A stretch of 64,000 nucleotides of DNA from Kitasatospora phosalacinea. Its GTDB lineage: Bacteria > Actinomycetota > Actinomycetes > Streptomycetales > Streptomycetaceae. Positions 36,344 to 47,075 of the stretch are shown here, piece after piece; positions within the stretch are counted from its first letter, which is position 1; every line of letters begins with the position of its first letter. Below the pieces are notes generated by a model, which was not told the DNA's origin, did no database searches, and was given only the letters and a program-made list of their open reading frames with translations. The DNA lies in assembly GCF_000716545.1 (NCBI RefSeq), contig NZ_JNWZ01000004.1, positions 1 to 64,000 on the forward strand, written 5' to 3'. The position numbers and the translations under genes were made by a program.

Positions 36344-37930
36344 GTGAGCAACACACAGCCCTACCCGGACGTGGTGGGTCCGGAGCCGAGCGAGGGCGAC
36401 ACCCCCGACCGGCCCGTCAACCCGCTGCGCGACCCCGCCGACCGGCGGCTGCCGAGGATCGCCGGCCCGTCCGGACTGGTGATCTTCGGTGTCACCGGCG
36501 ACCTGTCGCGCAAGAAGCTGATGCCGGCGGTCTACGACCTCGCCAACCGCGGCCTGCTGCCGCCGGGCTTCTCCCTGGTGGGCTTCGCCCGCCGCGAGTG
36601 GGAGGACGAGGACTTCGCCAACGAGGTGCACGACGCCGTCAAGGAACACGCCCGCACGCCCTTCCGCGAGGAGGTCTGGCAGCAGCTCGCCAAGGGCATG
36701 CGCTTCGTCCAGGGCGACTTCGGCGACGACGAGGCGTTCGACACCCTGCGCCGCACGATCGAGGACCTCGACCGGGCGCAGGGCACCGGCGGCAACTTCG
36801 CGTTCTACCTGTCGGTGCCGCCGAAGTTCTTCCCGACCGTGGTCCAGCAGCTCAAGAAGCACGGCCTGACCGACCCGCCGGCCGGCTCCTGGCGCCGGGC
36901 GGTGATCGAGAAGCCGTTCGGCCACGACCTGGCCAGCGCCCAGGAGTTGAACCGGATCGTGCACGAGGTCTTCCCCCGTGACGAGGTCTTCCGGATCGAC
37001 CACTACCTGGGCAAGGAGACCGTCCAGAACATCCTGGCGCTCCGTTTCGCCAACCAGATGTTCGAACCGATCTGGAACCGGTCGTACGTCGACCACGTGC
37101 AGATCACCATGGCCGAGGACATCGGCATCGGCGGCCGGGCCGGCTACTACGACGGCATCGGCTCCGCCCGTGACGTCATTCAGAACCACCTGCTGCAGCT
37201 GATGGCGCTGACCGCCATCGAGGAGCCGGCGTCCTTCCACCCGAAGGCGCTGGTCGCCGAGAAGCTGAAGGTGCTCAGCGCCGTCAAGCTGCCCGCCGAC
37301 CTGGGCGCGCACACCGTGCGCGGCCAGTACACGGCGGGCTGGCAGGGCGGCCAGGAGGTGGTCGGGTACCTGGACGAGGACGGCATCAACCCCGAGTCCG
37401 GGACCGACACCTACGCCGCCATCAAGCTGGAGATCAACAACCGCCGCTGGGCGGGCGTCCCGTTCTACCTGCGCACCGGCAAGCGGCTGGGCCGCCGGGT
37501 CACCGAGATCGCGGTGGTCTTCCAGCGCGCCCCGTACCTGCCGTTCGACTCCTACGCCACCGAGGAACTGGGCCAGAACGCCCTGGTGATCCGCGTCCAG
37601 CCGGACGAGGGCGTCACCGTGCGGTTCGGCTCGAAGGTCCCCGGCACCGCGCTGGAGGTCCGCGACGTCACGATGGACTTCGCCTACGGCGAGTCCTTTA
37701 CCGAGTCCAGCCCGGAGGCGTACGAGCGCCTCATCCTGGACGTCCTGCTCGGCGACGCGAACCTCTTCCCGCGGCACCAGGAGGTCGAGCTGTCCTGGCA
37801 GATCCTCGACCCGATCGAGCAGTACTGGGACAGCCACGGCAAGCCCGCGCAGTACCCGGCCGGCACCTGGGGGCCGGTCGAGGCGGACGAGATGCTCGCA
37901 CGAGACGGCAGGAGCTGGCGTCGCCCATGA
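36344..37930 (+). CDS. zwf: Glucose-6-phosphate dehydrogenase
   Basis: 528 residues. First enzyme of the oxidative pentose phosphate pathway, making NADPH. NADP site GVTGDLSRKKLMPAVYDL near 48-65, VIEKPFGHDL, and the substrate site RIDHYLGKETVQN. An extra ~45-residue N-terminal extension precedes the Rossmann fold, common in actinobacteria. Start GTG 36344. Its last codons overlap the opcA start (ATGA at 37927), consistent with OpcA acting as a G6PDH partner. Confidence 0.95.
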   Translation: MSNTQPYPDVVGPEPSEGDTPDRPVNPLRDPADRRLPRIAGPSGLVIFGVTGDLSRKKLMPAVYDLANRGLLPPGFSLVGFARREWEDEDFANEVHDAVKEHARTPFREEVWQQLAKGMRFVQGDFGDDEAFDTLRRTIEDLDRAQGTGGNFAFYLSVPPKFFPTVVQQLKKHGLTDPPAGSWRRAVIEKPFGHDLASAQELNRIVHEVFPRDEVFRIDHYLGKETVQNILALRFANQMFEPIWNRSYVDHVQITMAEDIGIGGRAGYYDGIGSARDVIQNHLLQLMALTAIEEPASFHPKALVAEKLKVLSAVKLPADLGAHTVRGQYTAGWQGGQEVVGYLDEDGINPESGTDTYAAIKLEINNRRWAGVPFYLRTGKRLGRRVTEIAVVFQRAPYLPFDSYATEELGQNALVIRVQPDEGVTVRFGSKVPGTALEVRDVTMDFAYGESFTESSPEAYERLILDVLLGDANLFPRHQEVELSWQILDPIEQYWDSHGKPAQYPAGTWGPVEADEMLARDGRSWRRP

Positions 37931-39069
37931 AGATCGACCTGACCGACACCACGTCCAGCAAGATCAACGCCGCCCTGATGGACGCCCGCCGGGCCAGCGG
38001 TTCGACCGCCGCCGGCATGGTGCTGACCCTGGTCATCGTGACCGACGAGGGCAGCGCCTACGACGCCCTGCGGGCCGCCAACGACGCCTCCCGCGAGCAC
38101 CCCTCGCGGACGCTCGCGGTCATCAAGCGGGCCGGCCGCTCGCCCCGCGCCCGGGCCGAGACCCGGCTGGACGCGGAGATCCTGGTCGGCACCGACGCGG
38201 GCAGCGGCGAGACCGTCGTCCTGCGGATGCACGGCGAACTCGCCGCGCACGCCCAGTCCGTGGTGCTGCCGCTGCTGCTGCCGGACGCCCCCGTGGTGGT
38301 CTGGTGGCCGGACAACGCCCCGCTCAACCCGGCCCAGGACCCGCTGGGCGCGCTCGCCCAGCGCCGGATCACCGACGCGGTGACCGCCGAGTCCCCGGTC
38401 GGCCAGCTCGCCCAGCGGGCGGCCGGCTACACCCCCGGCGACACCGACCTCGCCTGGACCAGGATCACCGGCTGGCGCTCCATGCTGGCCGCCGCCCTGG
38501 ACCAGCGCGACGTCGAGATCACCGGCGCCGTGGTCGAGGGCGAGTCGTACAACCCCAGCGTCGAACTGCTCGGCCTGTGGCTGCACAACCGCCTGCACGT
38601 CCAGGTCGAGCGGGTCGTCACCGGCGGCCCCGGCATCACCGCCGTCCGGCTGCGCACCGCGGACGGCGACATCACGCTCGACCGCCCCGACGGCCTGCTC
38701 GGCACGCTCTGCATGCCCGGCGCGCCCGACCGGATGGTCGCGCTCAAGCGGCGCGACACCGCCGAGCTGATCGCCGAGGAACTGCGTCGCCTCGACCCCG
38801 ACGACATCTACGCCACCGCCGTCCGGACCCCGATCGACCGGCTGCGCGAGCGGATCGCCGGAGTCGAGCACGCGGGCCCCGGCGGCACCGTGGAGGCCCA
38901 CGCGGCCGCCGCGGAAGCCCCGGAGCAGGACGCCCCGGAGCAGGAGGAGTCGCCCAAGGCCGTCGAGGCCGCGGTCGCCAACCCGGCCCGGGTCACCGCC
39001 AAGCCGTCGAAGAAGGCCGCCCCGGCGGCCAAGAAGAGCGCCGCCCCGCGCAAGCGGAGCGGGCAGTGA
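37927..39069 (+). CDS. opcA: OpcA, glucose-6-phosphate dehydrogenase assembly factor
   Basis: 380 residues. The conserved OpcA body (about 1-310) includes RTLAVIKRAGRSPRARAETRLDAE-region residues, ADGLPDAPVVVWWPDNAP-type PDAPVVVWWPDNAP and LAWTRITGWRSMLA. OpcA supports assembly or redox activation of G6PDH. The last ~65 residues are different: an acidic Glu/Ala stretch followed by a basic tail with KPSKKAAPAAKKSAAPRKR, like a histone or nucleic-acid-binding tail. ATG 37927 overlaps the zwf stop, and the gene's own stop overlaps the pgl GTG. Confidence 0.93.
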   Translation: MKIDLTDTTSSKINAALMDARRASGSTAAGMVLTLVIVTDEGSAYDALRAANDASREHPSRTLAVIKRAGRSPRARAETRLDAEILVGTDAGSGETVVLRMHGELAAHAQSVVLPLLLPDAPVVVWWPDNAPLNPAQDPLGALAQRRITDAVTAESPVGQLAQRAAGYTPGDTDLAWTRITGWRSMLAAALDQRDVEITGAVVEGESYNPSVELLGLWLHNRLHVQVERVVTGGPGITAVRLRTADGDITLDRPDGLLGTLCMPGAPDRMVALKRRDTAELIAEELRRLDPDDIYATAVRTPIDRLRERIAGVEHAGPGGTVEAHAAAAEAPEQDAPEQEESPKAVEAAVANPARVTAKPSKKAAPAAKKSAAPRKRSGQ

Positions 39070-39803
39070 GCACCGACCGGGTCCTGGTCCACCGGGACGC
39101 CGCGCTGCTCGCCCAGGCGGCGGCCGCCCGGCTGCTCACCGCCCTGGCCGACGCCCAGTCCGCCCGCGGCACCGCACACCTGGTGCTCACCGGCGGCCGC
39201 AACGGCAACGCCCTGCTGGCCGCGCTCGCCGCCCACCCGGCGCGCGACGCGGTCGACTGGGCGCGCGTCGACCTGTGGTGGGGCGACGAGCGCTACCTGC
39301 CGGCCGGCGACCCGGAGCGCAACGCCGTCCAGGCCGCCGCGTTCCTGGACGCCGTCCGGCCGCTGGGCGCCCGGGTGCACGAGATGCCCCCGGCCGACGG
39401 CACCCCCGCCGAGACCGCCGCCGACCGGTACGCCGCCGACCTGGCCGCGGCCGCCGCCCCCGGCGAGCGGCTGCCGGTCTTCGACGTGCTGCTGCTCGGC
39501 GTCGGCCCCGACGCGCACGTCGCCTCGCTCTTCCCCGGTCACCCCGGCACCGAGCGGACCGACGGCACCGTCATCGCCGTCCACGACTCGCCCAAGCCCC
39601 CGCCCACCCGCCTCTCCCTCACCCTCCCGGCTCTCCAGCACGCCCGCCAGGTCTGGCTGCTGGCCGCCGGCGAGGACAAGGCCGAGGCGGTCGCCCTGGC
39701 CCGCACCTCCCCCGGAGCCGCCAAGGCCCCGGCCGGCGCGGTCCACGGCACCGAGCTGACCCTGTGGCTGCTGGACGGGTCGGCGGCCGCCGAACTCGCC
39801 TGA
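39066..39803 (+). CDS. pgl: 6-phosphogluconolactonase
   Basis: 245 residues. Hydrolyses 6-phosphogluconolactone, the product of Zwf. Family motifs: LVLTGGRNGNALL, VDLWWGDERYLP, LLLGVGPDAHVASLFPGHP and VWLLAAGEDKAEAV. Start GTG 39066, overlapping the opcA stop by four bases. Last gene of the operon, followed by a strong hairpin. Confidence 0.95.
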   Translation: MSTDRVLVHRDAALLAQAAAARLLTALADAQSARGTAHLVLTGGRNGNALLAALAAHPARDAVDWARVDLWWGDERYLPAGDPERNAVQAAAFLDAVRPLGARVHEMPPADGTPAETAADRYAADLAAAAAPGERLPVFDVLLLGVGPDAHVASLFPGHPGTERTDGTVIAVHDSPKPPPTRLSLTLPALQHARQVWLLAAGEDKAEAVALARTSPGAAKAPAGAVHGTELTLWLLDGSAAAELA

Positions 39804-39817
39804 GTCCGTGACGCGGA

Positions 39818-39847
39818 AGGCCCGGCCCCCCACCGGGGGCCGGGCCT
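39818..39847 (+). terminator. Terminator of the pentose phosphate operon
   Basis: Perfect 13-bp stem (39818-39830 and 39835-39847) with a 4-base loop, 14 bp past the pgl stop. Confidence 0.85.
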
Positions 39848-39882
39848 CTCCCGTTGCCGGCCGGGAGGCGGCGAACGGCGAA

Positions 39883-39921
39883 CGCGAAGGGCGCCACCGG
39901 TGACCGGTGGCGCCCTTCGCG
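39883..39921 (-). terminator. rbpA terminator
   Basis: Perfect 18-bp stem (39883-39900 and 39904-39921) with a 3-base loop TGA, 11 bp past the rbpA stop. Together with the pgl hairpin it insulates the convergent operons. Confidence 0.88.
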
Positions 39922-39932
39922 GGTCGCTCTGC

Positions 39933-40268
39933 TCAGATCTCGCCGCGCAGCTTGGCCAGCGCCTCGGCGAGGATCGCCTCGCCGTCGGCGTCGGTGCGGC
40001 GCTCGCGGACGTAGGCGAGGTGGGTCTTGTAGGGCTCGTTGCGGGCCGGGGCGGGCGGGTTGTGCTCGTCCTGGCCGGCCGGGAAGCCGCAGCGCGGGCA
40101 GTCCCAGGTGTCGGGGATGGCCGCCTCGGCGGCGAAACTCGGGCGCGTCTCGTGCTTGTTGGCGCACCAGAAGGAGATGCGGTTGCGCGGGGCGGACTCG
40201 CCGCGCTCCGCTTCGCCCATCGGGCCGGCGCCGACTCTGCTGCCTCGGATCGCGTTGCCACTTGCCAC
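39933..40268 (-). CDS. rbpA: RNA polymerase-binding protein RbpA
   Basis: 111 residues. Actinobacterial transcription factor that binds the principal sigma factor and RNA polymerase and stabilises open complexes. Zinc site residues Cys35, His39, Cys57 and Cys60 (WCANKHE, DCPRCG) are present, as are the N-terminal tail and the C-terminal sigma-interaction helix (RTDADGEAILAEALAKLRG). Start ATG 40268. TACACT on the minus strand at 40334-40339 may be its -10 box. Confidence 0.95.
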   Translation of the reverse strand: MASGNAIRGSRVGAGPMGEAERGESAPRNRISFWCANKHETRPSFAAEAAIPDTWDCPRCGFPAGQDEHNPPAPARNEPYKTHLAYVRERRTDADGEAILAEALAKLRGEI

Positions 40269-40333
40269 GGTCTGACTCCCTGCGTGCTGGTGCCGTCCGG
40301 CCGCGGCTGGGCGGACGGTGGCGAAGTCGTCCT

Positions 40334-40339
40334 AGTGTA
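40334..40339 (-). promoter_or_regulatory. Candidate -10 box for rbpA
   Basis: Minus-strand TACACT within an AT-richer patch, 66 bases before the rbpA start and beyond the secG stop. No matching SigR-type GGGAAT / GTT pair was seen. The -35 is not clear. Confidence 0.3.
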
Positions 40340-40382
40340 AGCGGGAGTTAAGCCATCGCCACCATCGCCCGCCGACTTCGTC

Positions 40383-40616
40383 TCAGTTGTTCTTGAGCAG
40401 CAGCCCGAGGACCACGATGCACGCGAACCATGCGATGCCCAGGATCACCGTGATCCGGTCGAGGTTGCGCTCGGCCACCGCGGAGCCGCCACCCGTGGAG
40501 GCCGCGCCGCCACCGAACATGTCGGACAGGCCGCCGCCCTTGCCCTTGTGCAGCAGCACCATCAGGATCAGCATCAGGCTGAAGAAAATCAGAGCAATCT
40601 CGAACCCGAGAACCAC
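40383..40616 (-). CDS. secG: Preprotein translocase subunit SecG
   Basis: 77 residues with two membrane helices (about 3-22 and 53-74) joined by a Gly/Lys loop HKGKGGGLSDMFGGG, the SecG signature. Accessory subunit of SecYEG. Start GTG 40616. Follows tpiA across an 87-bp gap with a hairpin, the usual gap-pgk-tpiA-secG order. Confidence 0.95.
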   Translation of the reverse strand: MVLGFEIALIFFSLMLILMVLLHKGKGGGLSDMFGGGAASTGGGSAVAERNLDRITVILGIAWFACIVVLGLLLKNN

Positions 40617-40647
40617 GACGGACCAACTCTCTCGAATCTTCGGCGAA

Positions 40648-40679
40648 GGGGCCGGGCCCGCTCCACGCGGTCCGGCCCC
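40648..40679 (-). terminator. Hairpin between tpiA and secG
   Basis: GGGGCCGG (40648-40655) and CCGGCCCC (40672-40679) form an 8-bp outer stem, with further imperfect inner pairing. Lies 25 bp past the tpiA stop; may attenuate secG or end the glycolytic transcript. Confidence 0.5.
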
Positions 40680-40703
40680 AAAGCCTACGTTGCCGCAGGG
40701 GCG

Positions 40704-41489
40704 TTAGCCTACTGCCTGCTCACGGTAGCGCACGATCTTGACGAACTCGTCGGCGTCCAGCGAGGCACCGCCGATCAGGCCGCCGTCGACGTCGGGCTTG
40801 GCCATCAGACCGGCCGCCGACGAGGACTTCACCGAACCGCCGTACAGCACGCGGACCTTGTCGGCCAGCTCGGCACCGTACAGCTCGGCGAGGCGGCCCC
40901 GGATCGCGCCGCAGACCTCCTGCGCGTCCTCGGGGGTGGCGACCTCGCCGGTGCCGATCGCCCAGACCGGCTCGTACGCGACGACGATGCTCTCGGCGTC
41001 CGAGGCCGGGACGCCGTCGAGGGCGCCGTCGAGCTGGGCGAGGGTGTGCTCGACGTGGGTGCCGGCCTTGCGGATCTCCAGCGGCTCGCCGATGCACAGG
41101 ATCGGGGTGATCCCGTTGCGGTAGGCGGCCTTCACCTTGGCGTTGACGATCTCCTCGTTCTCGCCGTGGTACTGGCGGCGCTCGGAGTGGCCGATCACCG
41201 CGTAGGAGACCTTCAGCTTCGCCAGCATCGGGCCGGACACCTCGCCGGTGTAGGCGCCGCCGTCGTGCTGGGAGATGTCCTGCGAGCCGTACTTGAGCTT
41301 CAGCTTGTCGCCGTCGACCAGGGTCTGCACCGAGCGCAGGTCGGTGAACGGGACCAGGACGGCGACCTCGACGGCCTCGTAGTCCTTGTCGGCCAGCGAG
41401 AACGCCAGCTTCTGGGTGTGCTGGATGGCCTCGAGGTGGTCGAGGTTCATCTTCCAGTTGCCCGCCATCAGCGGGAGACGCTCAGTCAT
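40704..41489 (-). CDS. tpiA: Triosephosphate isomerase
   Basis: 261 residues. Interconverts dihydroxyacetone phosphate and glyceraldehyde 3-phosphate. Motifs: [22 protein letters not shown] (catalytic His), [12 protein letters not shown] (catalytic Glu) and [13 protein letters not shown]. Start ATG 41489, 7 bp after the pgk stop. Confidence 0.96.
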   Translation of the reverse strand: MTERLPLMAGNWKMNLDHLEAIQHTQKLAFSLADKDYEAVEVAVLVPFTDLRSVQTLVDGDKLKLKYGSQDISQHDGGAYTGEVSGPMLAKLKVSYAVIGHSERRQYHGENEEIVNAKVKAAYRNGITPILCIGEPLEIRKAGTHVEHTLAQLDGALDGVPASDAESIVVAYEPVWAIGTGEVATPEDAQEVCGAIRGRLAELYGAELADKVRVLYGGSVKSSSAAGLMAKPDVDGGLIGGASLDADEFVKIVRYREQAVG

Positions 41490-41496
41490 GTCTTTC

Positions 41497-42702
41497 TCAG
41501 TCCTCCAGGGCGGCGAGACCGGGAAGGGTCTTGCCCTCCAGGTACTCGAGGCTCGCGCCACCGCCGGTCGAGATGTGTCCGAACTTCGTCTCGTCGAAGC
41601 CCAGGGTGCGCACCGCCGCCGCCGAGTCGCCGCCGCCGACCACGGTGAACGCGTCGGAGTCGAGCAGCGCCTGGGCGACCGCCCGGGTGCCGTCGGCGAA
41701 CGCCGGGTGCTCGAAGACGCCCATCGGGCCGTTCCAGAACACGGTCCTCGCGTCGGCGATCTTCTCCGCGAACAGCTGCGCGGTCTTCGGGCCGATGTCC
41801 AGGCCGATCGCGCCGTCCGGGATCGCGTCCACGTCGACGACCGCGAAGTCGTCCACCGGGGCGCCGGTCTTGACGTCCGGGAAGCTGCCGGAGACCGCGG
41901 TGTCCAGCGGGATCACGAACTCGACGCCCTGCTCGGCGCCGCGCTTCAGGTAGTCCTGGACGACCGGGATCTGGTCCTCCTGGAGCAGCGAGGCGCCCAC
42001 GCCGTGGCCCTGGGCCGCGATGAAGGTGTACATCATGCCGCCGCCGATCAGGATCCGGTCGGCCTTGCCGAGCAGGTTCTCGATCACGCCGACCTTGTCG
42101 GAGACCTTCGAGCCGCCGAGCACCACCACGTACGGGCGGGCCAGGTCCTCGGTGAGGCGCTTGAGGACGCCCACCTCGGTGGCGATCAGGTCGCCGACCG
42201 CGTGCGGCAGCCGGGCCGGGAGGTCGTAGACGGAGGCGTGCTTGCGGTGCACCGCGCCGAAGCCGTCACCGACGTACAGGTCCGCGAGGGCGGCCAGCTC
42301 GTCGGCGAACGCGCCGCGCTCGGCGTCGTCCTTGGAGGTCTCGCCGGCGTTGAAGCGCAGGTTCTCCAGCAGCGTGACCTCGCCGTCGCCGAGTCCGGCG
42401 ACGGTGGCCTTCGCGCTGTCCCCGACGGTGTCGGTGGCGAACGCCACCGGGCGGCCGAGGATCTCGCCGAGGCGGACGGCCACCGGCGCGAGGGAGAACT
42501 TCGGGTCCGGCTCGCCCTTGGGGCGGCCCAGGTGGGAGGCGACGACCACGCGCGCGCCGCGCTCGACGAGCTTGGCGATGGTCGGCGCGACGGCGCGGAT
42601 CCGGCCGTCGTCGGTGATGGTGTCACCGGACAGCGGCACGTTGAGGTCGGCGCGGACGAACACCCGCTTGCCGGAGACCTCCAGGTCTTCGATCGTCTTC
42701 AC
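41497..42702 (-). CDS. pgk: Phosphoglycerate kinase
   Basis: 401 residues. Transfers phosphate from 1,3-bisphosphoglycerate to ADP. Motifs: [76 protein letters not shown] and [11 protein letters not shown]. Start GTG 42702 (VKTIEDLE) with GAGGAG 7 bases ahead. Confidence 0.96.
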   Translation of the reverse strand: MKTIEDLEVSGKRVFVRADLNVPLSGDTITDDGRIRAVAPTIAKLVERGARVVVASHLGRPKGEPDPKFSLAPVAVRLGEILGRPVAFATDTVGDSAKATVAGLGDGEVTLLENLRFNAGETSKDDAERGAFADELAALADLYVGDGFGAVHRKHASVYDLPARLPHAVGDLIATEVGVLKRLTEDLARPYVVVLGGSKVSDKVGVIENLLGKADRILIGGGMMYTFIAAQGHGVGASLLQEDQIPVVQDYLKRGAEQGVEFVIPLDTAVSGSFPDVKTGAPVDDFAVVDVDAIPDGAIGLDIGPKTAQLFAEKIADARTVFWNGPMGVFEHPAFADGTRAVAQALLDSDAFTVVGGGDSAAAVRTLGFDETKFGHISTGGGASLEYLEGKTLPGLAALED

Positions 42703-42795
42703 GGTCTTGCTCCTCAAGGGATGAAAACGGCAGACGGCGACACGACGGCGGGCCACCGGTATCGGGAGTAGGACGGACGAGGGGGCGGGCGCAGC

Positions 42796-42838
42796 GGGCA
42801 GGGCCCGGTCGGCGGTGACAGCCGTCCGGGCCCTGCCC
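42796..42838 (-). terminator. Hairpin between gap and pgk
   Basis: Outer 13-bp stem (42796-42808 and 42826-42838) with an inner GGC/GCC pair. Located 27 bp past the gap stop and 93 bp before the pgk start, so gap probably has its own 3' end with some read-through. Confidence 0.7.
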
Positions 42839-42865
42839 CTTACGTCACGTCAGCTACCGCTGGGG

Positions 42866-43951
<1,086 letters not shown>

Positions 43952-44102
43952 CTACCTCCCCCAAGTGTCGCAAGGCACATCGCCTCACCGGTTGGGACGG
44001 GTCGGCCCGGGTGCGCCGGAGGGGCGCGCGGGGCGGGCGCGGCGGCTGCCGCGACCTGCTCCGCACGCCCCTCCGGTGCGTCGGCGGACGGTTGACCGGC
44101 CG

Positions 44103-45083
44103 TCAGTTCAGGGCCATCTCCTCGGTCAGGTTGGCCTCGGTGTTCGGCAGGCCGAGTTCGGCCGCCCGCTTGTCCGCCATCGCCAGCAGCCGGCGGATCC
44201 GCCCGGCCACCGCGTCCTTGGTCAGCGGCGGGTCGGCGAGTGCGCCCAGCTCCTCCAGCGAGGCCTGCTTGTGCTGCATGCGCAGCGCGCCGGCCGCGGC
44301 CAGGTGCTCGGGCACCTCCTCGCCGAGGATCTCCAGGGCGCGCTGCACCCGGGCACCGGCGGCGACCGCGGCGCGGGCCGAGCGGCGCAGGTTGGCGTCG
44401 TCGAAGTTGGCCAGCCGGTTGGCGGTGGCCCGCACCTCGCGGCGCATCCGGCGCTCCTCCCAGGCGAGCACCGACTCGTGCGCGCCGAGGCGGGTGAGCA
44501 GCGCGCCGATCGCGTCGCCGTCGCGGATCACCACCCGGTCGACGCCGCGCACCTCGCGGGCCTTGGCCGGGATGCCGAGCCGGCGGGCCGCGCCGACCAG
44601 GGCGAGCGCCGCCTCGGAGCCGGGGCAGGTGATCTCCAGGGAGGAGGAGCGCCCGGGCTCGGTCAGCGAGCCGTGCGCGAGGAAGGCACCGCGCCAGGCC
44701 GCCTCCGCGTCGCAGGTCGCCCCGGACACCACCGCCGGGGGCAGGCCCCGGATCGGCCGTCCGCGTCCGTCCACCAGCCCGGTCTGCCGGGCCAGCAGCT
44801 CGCCGTCCTTCACCACCCGCACCACGTACCGGCTGCCGCGTCGCAGCCCGCCGGGGGCCATCACCACCAGATCCGAGGAGTGTCCGAAGATCTCCAGGAG
44901 GTCCTTGCGCAGCCGCCGTGCCGCAATGCCGGTGTCCAGCTCCGCCTCGATCACGATGCGGCCGCTCACAATGTGCAGTCCGCCCGCAAAACGCAGGATC
45001 GCCGAGACCTCCGCCTTGCGGCAGCAGGCACGGGTGACGGGAAGCCGGGAGATCTCGTCTTTCACCGCTGCCGTCATCGCCAT
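44103..45083 (-). CDS. whiA: WhiA sporulation transcription factor
   Basis: 326 residues. WhiA works with WhiB to switch hyphae to sporulation and to control ftsZ and other division genes. N-terminal degenerate LAGLIDADG homing-endonuclease fold (about 90-220: [34 protein letters not shown]) and C-terminal HTH (about 265-320: [30 protein letters not shown]). Start ATG 45083 ([10 protein letters not shown]), overlapping the yvcK end by 10 bases. Confidence 0.96.
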   Translation of the reverse strand: MAMTAAVKDEISRLPVTRACCRKAEVSAILRFAGGLHIVSGRIVIEAELDTGIAARRLRKDLLEIFGHSSDLVVMAPGGLRRGSRYVVRVVKDGELLARQTGLVDGRGRPIRGLPPAVVSGATCDAEAAWRGAFLAHGSLTEPGRSSSLEITCPGSEAALALVGAARRLGIPAKAREVRGVDRVVIRDGDAIGALLTRLGAHESVLAWEERRMRREVRATANRLANFDDANLRRSARAAVAAGARVQRALEILGEEVPEHLAAAGALRMQHKQASLEELGALADPPLTKDAVAGRIRRLLAMADKRAAELGLPNTEANLTEEMALN

Positions 45084-46129
45084 GGGCCGATCCTTCCATG
45101 AGTCCGGAAAATCCGGTCGTACGCGGCGGCCAAGAGCTCCGCGTCGTGTCGCGGCGTCCCGTCCGCGCGGGCCACCGAGTCGAGCACCAGGGCGGCGCCC
45201 ATCCGCGCGGCGGCCTGTTCCAGGCCGGCCAGGTCGGCGACCCCGAAGGCGCCGCCGCTGACCGCCCGCTCGTCCACCAGGATCGCATCCACCGCCAGGC
45301 CGGGGGCGTGGTCGGCTATCACCTCCAGGTGGCGCTGCGGGGTGAAGCCCTCGGTCTCGCCGGGCTGCGGGGCCAGGTTGAGGGTGAGCAGGCGGCGGGC
45401 CCGGGTCTCGGTGAGCGCCTTGGCCAGCTCGGGGACGAGCAGGTGCGGCAGCACGCTGGTGAACCAGGAGCCGGGGCCGAGCACCACCCAGTCCGCCTCC
45501 AGGACGGCCTGCACGGCCTCCGGGACGGCCGGCGGCTCGTCCGGGAGCAGCCGGATCGACTGCACGGTGCCGGGCGTGATCGCCACCGCGGCCTGGCCGC
45601 GCACCGCGGACACCTCGCCGGGGCGCAGCGGGTCGTGGCCGCGCACCTGGGCCTCGATGTCCAGCGGGACGGCGGACATCGGCAGCACCCGGCCCTGGAC
45701 GTTCAGCAGCCGGCCGACCCAGTTCAACGCCTCCACCGGGTCGCCGAGCTTCTCCCACAGCGCCACGATCAGCAGGTTGCCCACCGCGTGGCCGCCGAGC
45801 TCGCCGGTGCCGGCGAAGCGCTGCTGGATCACCTCGGACCAGGTGCGGCCCCAGTCGTCGTCGCCGCACAGCGCGGCCAGCGCCTTGCGCAGGTCGCCGG
45901 GCGGCAGCACGCCCAGCTCGGCGCGGAGCCGGCCGCTGGAGCCGCCGTCGTCGGCGACGGTGACCACGGCGGTCAGCTCGGTGGTGAGCCGGCGCAGCGC
46001 GGACAGCGACGCGGACAGGCCCTGACCGCCGCCCAGGGCGGCGATCTTGGGCACGCCGGGGCGCGGGCTGGCGGCCCGCTCGGCGGGTCTGGTCCGGAGT
46101 TGCTGCCGCGCTGGCACGTATCCCGTCAC
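45074..46129 (-). CDS. yvcK: YvcK/CofD-like gluconeogenesis and morphogenesis factor
   Basis: 351 residues. GGGQG at 33-37 and [12 protein letters not shown] near 57-68 are the nucleotide-sugar binding motifs of the YvcK/CofD fold; [18 protein letters not shown] and [12 protein letters not shown] follow. YvcK proteins bind UDP-GlcNAc and support growth on gluconeogenic carbon and cell-wall synthesis. Start GTG 46129. Sits between rapZ (61-bp gap) and whiA (10-bp overlap), the standard Gram-positive order. Confidence 0.95.
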   Translation of the reverse strand: MTGYVPARQQLRTRPAERAASPRPGVPKIAALGGGQGLSASLSALRRLTTELTAVVTVADDGGSSGRLRAELGVLPPGDLRKALAALCGDDDWGRTWSEVIQQRFAGTGELGGHAVGNLLIVALWEKLGDPVEALNWVGRLLNVQGRVLPMSAVPLDIEAQVRGHDPLRPGEVSAVRGQAAVAITPGTVQSIRLLPDEPPAVPEAVQAVLEADWVVLGPGSWFTSVLPHLLVPELAKALTETRARRLLTLNLAPQPGETEGFTPQRHLEVIADHAPGLAVDAILVDERAVSGGAFGVADLAGLEQAAARMGAALVLDSVARADGTPRHDAELLAAAYDRIFRTHGRIGPWR

Positions 46130-46190
46130 GCCGACACCGTGTTCCTGTCTCGTGCTCGGCCGGGGCGGCGGTACGGGTGGTTCCCGGCCG

Positions 46191-47075
46191 CTACTCCCGG
46201 CCCATGTCCCGGTGGACCAGCACCGTCTCGACCCCGTCCGCGATCAGACGCTTCGTCAGCTGCTCGGACATCGCCACGCTGCGGTGCTTGCCTCCGGTGC
46301 AGCCTACGGCAAGCGTCATGTAACGCTTCCCTTCCCTCCGGTAGCCCTCGGTGATGATCCGCAGCAGGTCGGTGTAGCCGTCCACGAACTGCTGCGCGCC
46401 GGGCTGCTGGAAGACGTACTCGGCGACCTCCGGGTCGGTGCCGGTGCGGGCGCGCAGCTCGGGCACCCAGTGCGGGTTGGGCAGGAAGCGGCAGTCGACC
46501 ACCAGGTCGGCGTCGACCGGCAGGCCGTACTTGAAGCCGAAGGACATCACGGTGGCGCGCAGTTCGGGCTCGTCCTGGCCGGCGAACTGGGCGTCCATCT
46601 TGGCGCGCAGCTGGTGCACGTTGAGGTTGGAGGTGTCGAGCACCAGGTCGGCCTCGCCGCGCAGCTCGCGCAGCAGCTCGCGCTCCCGGGCGATGCCGTC
46701 GACGATCCGGCCGTCGGCCTGGAGCGGGTGCGGGCGGCGGACCGACTCGAAGCGGCGGACCAGGGAGTCGTCGGAGGACTCCAGGAAGAGCACCCGGAGC
46801 CGGACACCGCGCTTCTCCAGCTCCTCCAGCGAGGTCAGCAGCTCGTCGAAGAAGGTGCGGCCGCGCACGTCGACCACGACGCCGATCCGCGGCACCGCGC
46901 CCTGCGAGCGGGCTCCCAGGTCGACCATGGTGGGGATCAGGGCGGGCGGCAGGTTGTCGACCACGAACCAGCCGAGGTCCTCCAGGCACTTGGCGGCGGT
47001 GGAGCGGCCCGCCCCGGACATGCCGGAGATGATCACCAGCTCGGGGGTGGTCTCTCCCCCGTTGGACACTGTCAC
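46191..47075 (-). CDS. rapZ: RapZ-family nucleotide-binding protein
   Basis: 294 residues. P-loop GMSGAGRS at 18-25, then [12 protein letters not shown]-terminal domain with [24 protein letters not shown] and [13 protein letters not shown], which in E. coli RapZ binds RNA and GlcN6P. Its role in actinobacteria is less clear. Start GTG 47075 overlaps the uvrC stop by four bases (GTGA). Confidence 0.95.
   Translation of the reverse strand: MTVSNGGETTPELVIISGMSGAGRSTAAKCLEDLGWFVVDNLPPALIPTMVDLGARSQGAVPRIGVVVDVRGRTFFDELLTSLEELEKRGVRLRVLFLESSDDSLVRRFESVRRPHPLQADGRIVDGIARERELLRELRGEADLVLDTSNLNVHQLRAKMDAQFAGQDEPELRATVMSFGFKYGLPVDADLVVDCRFLPNPHWVPELRARTGTDPEVAEYVFQQPGAQQFVDGYTDLLRIITEGYRREGKRYMTLAVGCTGGKHRSVAMSEQLTKRLIADGVETVLVHRDMGRE

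Noticed and set aside
32575..36354. Very long open frame on the minus strand opposite tkt and tal
   Set aside because: It is the complement of strongly supported enzyme genes; its protein is Gly/Val/Asp/Arg-rich repeat-like sequence with no domain, the usual effect of high-GC codon bias.
40269..40382. SigR promoter for rbpA
   Set aside because: No GGGAAT-N18-GTT arrangement found in the gap; only a generic -10-like TACACT.
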